Below, piece after piece: positions 59,744 to 64,000 of a stretch of 64,000 bases of DNA. The translations under genes were made by a program, and so were the position numbers. The notes below the pieces were generated by a model that had not been told where the DNA came from, did not search any database, and saw only the letters and a program-made list of their open reading frames with translations. Each line of letters begins with the position of its first letter. The stretch's first letter is position 1. Origin of the DNA: Flavobacterium sp. CF108 (lineage in GTDB: Bacteria > Bacteroidota > Bacteroidia > Flavobacteriales > Flavobacteriaceae); contig NZ_FQWW01000002.1 in NCBI RefSeq assembly GCF_900129795.1, positions 372,001 through 436,000 of the forward strand, in the 5' to 3' direction.

Positions 59744-61096
59744 ATGAGTAAAAAAAAGATTGCTTCGCCTAAGGCTGTTACTTTTTCAGAAAAGATTAAA
59801 GCAAATCATAATGATGAATTGCTCCTTGTTAATAAAAGATTGGCACAGCAAATCGAAGAACGAAAAAAACGCGCGGCGGAATTAATTATTGCCAATACTG
59901 AACTTGCTTTCCAAAATAAAGAAAAAGAAAACCGCGCTGCAGAACTGGTTATAGCAAATGCTGAACTTGCTTATCAAAACAAAGAAAAGGAAAAACGGGC
60001 TGCTGAACTTATCATTGCCAATATTGAACTCGCTTATCAAAATAAAGAAAAAGAAAAACGTGCAGACGAATTAAGTATTGCTAATTCTGAACTAATTTTT
60101 CAAAACAAAGAAAAAGAAAAGCGTGCCGCAGAATTGGTAATTGCCAATACCGAACTTGCGTATCAAAACCAGGAAAAAGAAAACCGCGCCGCTGAACTTG
60201 TTATTGCAAACAAAGAATTAATCTTTCAAAATAAAGAGAAAGAAAAACGTGCAGCAGAATTGGTAATCGCCAATAAAGAATTAGCTTATCAAAACAAAGA
60301 AAAAGAAAAACGTGCGGCAGAACTTTTGATTGCCAATGAAAATCTTACTTTTCAGAACATTGAAAAAGAAAAACGTGCGGCCGAATTAAGCCTTGCAAAT
60401 AAGGAACTTGAGGCATTTACTTATATATCAACTCATCATCTTCAGGAGCCTTTACGAAAAATTCAGGTTTTTTCGAACCGAATTACCACAGATGAATATC
60501 AAAATTTAACAGAGAAAGGGAAGTATTATTTTGACCGTATAGAAGTTTCAGCCTCCCACATGCAGGCACTTATAAATGATTTATTGACTTATTCACGTAC
60601 AAATGTCACCGAAAAGACATTTGAAAACATCTGTATCAATGCTGTTATAAACAAAGTGTTGGAAAATTTGAAAGACGAAATAACAGCAAAAAAAGCTATT
60701 GTCCAATTATCTGGAAATTGTAAAGCCTATATAATTCCATCACAGTTTGAGCAATTAATATATAATCTAATAAGCAATTCACTTAAATTTTCGAAACTCG
60801 AAAAAGCTCCTCATATAATTATAGAAACGCTTTATACCAAAACTAAAACAAAAAAGAAATCATCGGCAGATTATTGTCATATTACAATTAGCGATAATGG
60901 TATTGGATTTGACCCGCAGTTTGAAACGCGCATTTTTGAAATGTTTCAGCAGCTCAACAGCAAAACTGATTATAAAGGAACTGGTATTGGTCTTGCCATC
61001 GTCAAAAAAATTGTAGAAAACCACAATGGAATTATTACTGCAACCGGAAAATTAAATCAAGGGGCTAAATTTGATATTTATATTCCAGTAGCGTAA
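59744..61096 (+). CDS. Histidine kinase with nine 21-residue coiled-coil repeats
   Basis: The 450-residue protein has no membrane segment or sensor domain. Residues about 35-225 are nine tandem 21-residue repeats of the form RAAELVIANTELAYQNKEKEK, exactly three heptads each, so a long parallel coiled coil is expected. A HisKA-like domain with the phosphoacceptor in YISTHHLQEPLRKI and an HATPase with DNGIGFDPQ and GTGIGLAIVKKIVE follow. I use the ATG at 59744 rather than 59732, because a TATATTTG -7 element ends at 59725. It might relay a signal in the cytoplasm; no response regulator gene is next to it. Confidence 0.85.
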   Translation: MSKKKIASPKAVTFSEKIKANHNDELLLVNKRLAQQIEERKKRAAELIIANTELAFQNKEKENRAAELVIANAELAYQNKEKEKRAAELIIANIELAYQNKEKEKRADELSIANSELIFQNKEKEKRAAELVIANTELAYQNQEKENRAAELVIANKELIFQNKEKEKRAAELVIANKELAYQNKEKEKRAAELLIANENLTFQNIEKEKRAAELSLANKELEAFTYISTHHLQEPLRKIQVFSNRITTDEYQNLTEKGKYYFDRIEVSASHMQALINDLLTYSRTNVTEKTFENICINAVINKVLENLKDEITAKKAIVQLSGNCKAYIIPSQFEQLIYNLISNSLKFSKLEKAPHIIIETLYTKTKTKKKSSADYCHITISDNGIGFDPQFETRIFEMFQQLNSKTDYKGTGIGLAIVKKIVENHNGIITATGKLNQGAKFDIYIPVA

Positions 61097-61140
61097 TAAA
61101 TCATTACATTTAAAAAATAACAATTTCGAAATAGATTTTT

Positions 61141-61171
61141 TTTGTGGGAATTTTTCACTTCGTTATCTTTG
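61141..61171 (+). promoter_or_regulatory. Promoter of the OmpA-like lipoprotein gene
   Basis: TTTG at 61141-61144, a 19-bp spacer and TATCTTTG at 61164-61171 match the flavobacterial consensus exactly in form; the chosen ATG is 20 bp downstream. Confidence 0.75.
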
Positions 61172-61191
61172 ATATTCAAAAAACGAACTAT

Positions 61192-62202
61192 ATGAAAATC
61201 AAAACCTTAACATTAAGCATTGTGATAGCTTGTATGGCTTTTGCATGCAATTCTAACAAAAAACAGAGTGAGGAGAACGCAACTAGTATAGATTCTTCAC
61301 AAACAACAAGCGCAGAACCTCAAACAACAATTTCTGCAAAAAAATTCGATATTAATTCTGTTCCGGTTTCAAACAAATCACTTGGCTCCTTTCCATATTT
61401 TAATCTGCCCGAGAATTATGAAGGAACGCCTAAGGACAATACTGCAGACTATGATGTTGCCTATTTCTGGGTAAAAGACCATTTTGAAAAACCAGAAGGA
61501 AAAATTTTCTATGCAAGAATTACTGCTAAAGAAGGAAAATCATACAGTGACCTTGAAGTTGCAAAAAATCTGGACGAGTTAATTAAAAGTGTTGATGGTG
61601 TAAAAGTATCTGAAATGAAAACTCCTTCAGATTCATCTTATACTGTTCCGGATAATAATCGTGTAAAATATATGAATGGTTATGGTTTTATGGCAAATGC
61701 TATTACGACTACTTATTTAATTCGTCGTCCGGATAGAAATATTTGGGTACAGCTTACTCCTGGCGACGATGCTGTTTCTGCCGGCTGGATGGTTCTTGAA
61801 ACAAAACCCTTTAAAATGACAGCTTCTCTTATTAAAGCAGATGAAATAAAAAAAGAATTGGATACAAAAGGACATATTGCTTTGTATATCAATTTTGATA
61901 CAGATAAAGCAACAATCAAACCTGAATCCTCACCCATTATCTACGAAATACAAAAACTATTAACAAGCAATGCCGGTCTGAAAATTTCTATTGAAGGCCA
62001 TACCGATAATGTTGGCATTGCATCACATAACAAAAAACTTTCTGAAGACAGAGCTAATGCTGTAAAAACTGCATTAACCGCCAAAGGAATAAGTGCCGCA
62101 AGATTACAGACAAAAGGATTGGGTTCCGAAAAACCTATTGCTGATAATTCCAGTGAAGACGGAAAAGCAAAGAATCGTAGAGTAGAAATCGTGAAAATAT
62201 AA
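61192..62202 (+). CDS. OmpA-family lipoprotein
   Basis: The 336-residue protein begins with a lipoprotein signal (MKIKTLTLSIVIACMAFACN, lipobox AFAC), then a middle region of unknown type (about 50-220), and a C-terminal OmpA peptidoglycan-binding domain (NFDTDKATIKPESSPIIYEIQKLL; ISIEGHTDNVGIASHNKKLSEDRANAVKTAL; NRRVEIVKI). The domain holds the outer membrane to peptidoglycan through diaminopimelate. The frame extends to 61144, but that lies upstream of the likely transcription start, so the ATG at 61192 is used. Confidence 0.9.
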   Translation: MKIKTLTLSIVIACMAFACNSNKKQSEENATSIDSSQTTSAEPQTTISAKKFDINSVPVSNKSLGSFPYFNLPENYEGTPKDNTADYDVAYFWVKDHFEKPEGKIFYARITAKEGKSYSDLEVAKNLDELIKSVDGVKVSEMKTPSDSSYTVPDNNRVKYMNGYGFMANAITTTYLIRRPDRNIWVQLTPGDDAVSAGWMVLETKPFKMTASLIKADEIKKELDTKGHIALYINFDTDKATIKPESSPIIYEIQKLLTSNAGLKISIEGHTDNVGIASHNKKLSEDRANAVKTALTAKGISAARLQTKGLGSEKPIADNSSEDGKAKNRRVEIVKI

Positions 62203-62255
62203 TGATTGTTAATTGATATTACTGCCTAAATGTTTGTAGCCTTGGGTATTTATCT

Positions 62256-62287
62256 AAAAAAGAGATCTTAATAAGATCTCTTTTTTG
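62256..62287. terminator. Bidirectional terminator after the OmpA-like gene
   Basis: AAAAAAGAGATCTTA pairs with TAAGATCTCTTTTTT around 62256-62286. T-runs on both strands serve the OmpA-like gene and the convergent Fic gene. Confidence 0.85.
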
Positions 62288-62316
62288 TTTTAGTTTCATC
62301 AGACAGTTTTCAAAGT

Positions 62317-63624
62317 TTATTTGATTTTATATTTTGCTAATAAGGATTCAAAATTTTCGGAGCGTACAAAATTCTGTTTAATCTTGTTAACCTGAATCAC
62401 TTCTAAAAATTTCATTTCTACCAACATATTTAAATCTGTTCTTGCCGTGTATTTTGATACCTGAAAACGATTTTCTACTTCTTTTACTGTAAAAATACTT
62501 TCAGGTTCGTCAAAAATAATCTTCAACAATTGTGCCTGACGCTCATTAACATTGGGAATCCTAATAAAACTTGCAATTTGTAAATTTTCTTTTTGTTTTA
62601 GCTGAATATACTCTTTCAAAGCTTCAAAAGATTTATCCATTACTTTTAAATGATATGTCATAAAATAAGTCAAATCATTAGCGTCAGCTTCAGTGTATAA
62701 ATAGGCTTTTTCATATTGAATTTTACTATCCTGAATAATTTTTGAAATAGACAAATATTCTGTAAGCCAGTACCCTTTTTTTAATAAATACCAGTAAAAT
62801 AAAGCACGTGCTGTTCTTCCATTTCCATCAGTAAAAGGATGTATGTAACCTATCATAAAGTGAATTACAATGGCTTTTAGGATTGGATGAATAAAAGTTT
62901 CTTTAGTATCTTTATTAAAAAAATCACACAAATCTTGAATCAAACTTTCTAATTCTTTATTACTAGGTGGCGTATGGACTACTTCTCCATCAACATGATT
63001 GACCACATGAACATCATCAGATATTCTGAAAGCCCCTTCTTCTTTTTTATCATCTAAAGTATCACAAGATATTAAACCATGAATATATAATAATTTCTCA
63101 GGTGTTAAATCATCATTTCGATTCTGGGTAATCTGTTTGATTGTAACATAATTATTTACAATCATTTGTTCTGACTTTGTTTTTGGCTTTACTTCTTTAC
63201 GAAGCATTTCTTTTGCCTTTTTACGGGTAGTATTAGCTCCTTCGATCTGACTACTCGAAATTGCTTCTTCCATAATAGCACTTACTAAATATCGCGTTTT
63301 ATCAGCATCAGGAACCACATTTTTAGCTCCCATATAACCACCGATATTCATATCAAAATAATGAAGAATTTTTTGAATATAATCCGTACTTACATAATTA
63401 AATTGATACTTACCAAAATTTATATTTTTATAATTGACTGCACGGGCCATTTTTACGGCAGACCATAGTTGCTCTGGTTCTAAATCTGGAACTTTTTTAT
63501 ATTTTAGTTTATCCCAATACAAATATTCGTTATTAATCTCTTTGATTTTCAAAACCATATCTGGTTTATTTACCAATGCAAATATCTTTGTAGTGAAGTG
63601 CACTTTTGGGGCATTTTCGATCAT
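62317..63624 (-). CDS. Fic-family protein (probable AMP transferase)
   Basis: The 435-residue protein has the full Fic motif HPFTDGNGRTAR near residue 265 and the inhibitory helix SSSQIEGANT near residue 123, whose Glu blocks the active site in class II Fic proteins. A C-terminal winged-helix segment follows (EVENRFQVSKYTARTDLNMLVEMKFLE). Family knowledge: such proteins transfer AMP from ATP to target proteins; the large Fic/DUF4172-like group often has a DNA-binding C-terminus. No antitoxin-like partner gene is adjacent. Starts at the ATG at 63624. Confidence 0.9.
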   Translation of the reverse strand: MIENAPKVHFTTKIFALVNKPDMVLKIKEINNEYLYWDKLKYKKVPDLEPEQLWSAVKMARAVNYKNINFGKYQFNYVSTDYIQKILHYFDMNIGGYMGAKNVVPDADKTRYLVSAIMEEAISSSQIEGANTTRKKAKEMLRKEVKPKTKSEQMIVNNYVTIKQITQNRNDDLTPEKLLYIHGLISCDTLDDKKEEGAFRISDDVHVVNHVDGEVVHTPPSNKELESLIQDLCDFFNKDTKETFIHPILKAIVIHFMIGYIHPFTDGNGRTARALFYWYLLKKGYWLTEYLSISKIIQDSKIQYEKAYLYTEADANDLTYFMTYHLKVMDKSFEALKEYIQLKQKENLQIASFIRIPNVNERQAQLLKIIFDEPESIFTVKEVENRFQVSKYTARTDLNMLVEMKFLEVIQVNKIKQNFVRSENFESLLAKYKIK

Positions 63625-63653
63625 AATGAATAATTTTACAAAAACAAATATAG

Positions 63654-63697
63654 GTAAAAATAGGGAGATTTTGTTTAAATCTCCCTATTTTTACAGT
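63654..63697. terminator. 17-bp hairpin upstream of the Fic gene
   Basis: GTAAAAATAGGGAGATT (63654-63670) pairs with AATCTCCCTATTTTTAC (63678-63694). It stands in front of the Fic gene; the A/T-runs lie inside the stem, so it may terminate transcription in either direction. Confidence 0.65.
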
Positions 63698-63727
63698 TTT
63701 CCGTAATTACCCTATAGCAACATTTGC

Positions 63728-63760
63728 TGTAACAATCTTTTTTAGGTTTCTATTGTTACA
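63728..63760. repeat. Inverted repeat TGTAACAAT/ATTGTTACA
   Basis: A perfect 9-bp inverted pair (63728-63736 and 63752-63760) with a 15-nt loop lies between the Fic gene and the tRNA terminator. It could be an operator or a weak hairpin. Confidence 0.4.
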
Positions 63761-63800
63761 ACTTAATTCATCTGTTAATAATTTATCTCCTAAAACTAAT

Positions 63801-63833
63801 AAAAAAACCTGCAAAAATTAATTTACAGGTTTT
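63801..63833 (-). terminator. Terminator downstream of tRNA-Ser
   Basis: On the minus strand AAAACCTG and CAGGTTTT form an 8-bp stem, followed by a run of T, 13 bp after the tRNA 3' end. Confidence 0.75.
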
Positions 63834-63845
63834 ACTTAAAATTTG

Positions 63846-63932
63846 CAGAGAGAAAGGGATTCGAACCCTCGATACAGTTACCCATATACTAGCTTTCCAG
63901 GCTAGCTCCTTCAACCACTCGGACACCTCTCT
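63846..63932 (-). tRNA. tRNA-Ser (anticodon GGA)
   Basis: The minus strand folds as a class II tRNA. The 7-bp acceptor stem is AGAGAGG with TCTCTCT (G-U at the last pair), discriminator G at 63846. The D-arm follows as TGTCCGAGTGGTTGAAGGAGC. The anticodon loop is CTGGAAA with GGA at 63896-63898, a long variable arm of the serine type comes next, and the T-arm has GGTTCGAATCC. CCA is not encoded. No integrase or direct repeat was seen beside it. Confidence 0.93.
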
Positions 63933-64000
63933 ATTTTGGTCTGCAAAGAACACAAAAAAAATCGAGTTTCAAAAGTAAAATCTAAGATTACTTTTAAATG

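Noticed and set aside
59830..60420. 63-bp tandem repeats as a possible CRISPR array
   Set aside because: The repeats are in frame, have no unique spacers and encode a coiled coil within a kinase.
61144..61191. Upstream GTG start of the OmpA-like lipoprotein
   Set aside because: It lies at the -33 element of a good promoter, and the lipoprotein signal starts at 61192.
63846..63932. tRNA-Ser as attachment site of a genomic island
   Set aside because: No integrase gene and no direct repeat of the tRNA 3' end is seen in the window.

Overview
This window looks like chromosomal DNA from a member of the Bacteroidota, most likely Flavobacterium or a close relative. That is an inference from several signs: the DNA is AT-rich, -7 elements of the form TAnnTTTG lie upstream of many genes, alanine racemase is fused to MurF, the replicative polymerase alpha subunit carries an N-terminal proofreading exonuclease, rpsP is long, and many secreted proteins begin MKK... 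and are cleaved at A-Q. Intergenic spaces carry many short inverted repeats (families built on GCCACGAATT, GCCACAGATT, CAAGGTTTT, GTCCCTACGGGAC), as is common in flavobacteria.

Layout. 1-365 is the tail of an ammonium transporter. 366-2852 holds a duplicated composite repeat, trmB, a LysE-family exporter and an alkyltransferase-like protein. 3073-10833 is a regulatory and export block: a NtrY-like histidine kinase and a sigma-54 activator (minus strand) face a HlyD adaptor, a LolD/MacB-type ATPase and an FtsX-type permease (plus strand), with a near-consensus -24/-12 promoter and an upstream dyad between them. 10899-20555 is mostly housekeeping: L,D-transpeptidase, Mrp, NifU-like protein, ferredoxin, asd, mscL and murF-alr. 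20894-29965 has membrane and surface genes, including a small Cys/His-rich protein next to a ZnuD-like TonB receptor, a prolyl oligopeptidase, an oxidoreductase and beta-barrel proteins. 30143-34681 is dnaE. 35017-36810 is an SDR enzyme and an AraC regulator. 37329-42401 is leuC-leuD-leuA/cimA-leuB behind a leader with a terminator-like hairpin. 42518-45583 has an RRM protein, a lipoprotein, rpsP, rimM and a tRNA methyltransferase.

The most unusual part is 45580-53598. It contains a HlyD-type adaptor, a C39-peptidase ABC exporter, a membrane VKOR-thioredoxin fusion with a C39-like N-terminus that lacks the catalytic Cys, and a 58-residue two-cysteine peptide gene directly behind the fusion. 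A divergent 46-residue double-glycine peptide gene has its own terminator, and a TPR-transmembrane-AraC regulator is transcribed towards it. I read this as a peptide export and maturation locus, possibly with peptide sensing. Neither peptide gene is long enough to be found with usual ORF cut-offs. A strong terminator closes the VKOR/peptide transcript after about 300 nt that include a GC-richer, highly structured patch.

The rest (53769-63932) holds a glutaryl-CoA dehydrogenase-type enzyme, a DUF3050 protein, a GDSL lipoprotein, an AraC regulator, a nitrilase-like enzyme, a GNAT acetyltransferase, a small winged-helix protein, a histidine kinase with nine 21-residue coiled-coil repeats, an OmpA-like lipoprotein, a Fic protein and tRNA-Ser(GGA). 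I see no rRNA, CRISPR array, intact insertion sequence, integrase or prophage gene.
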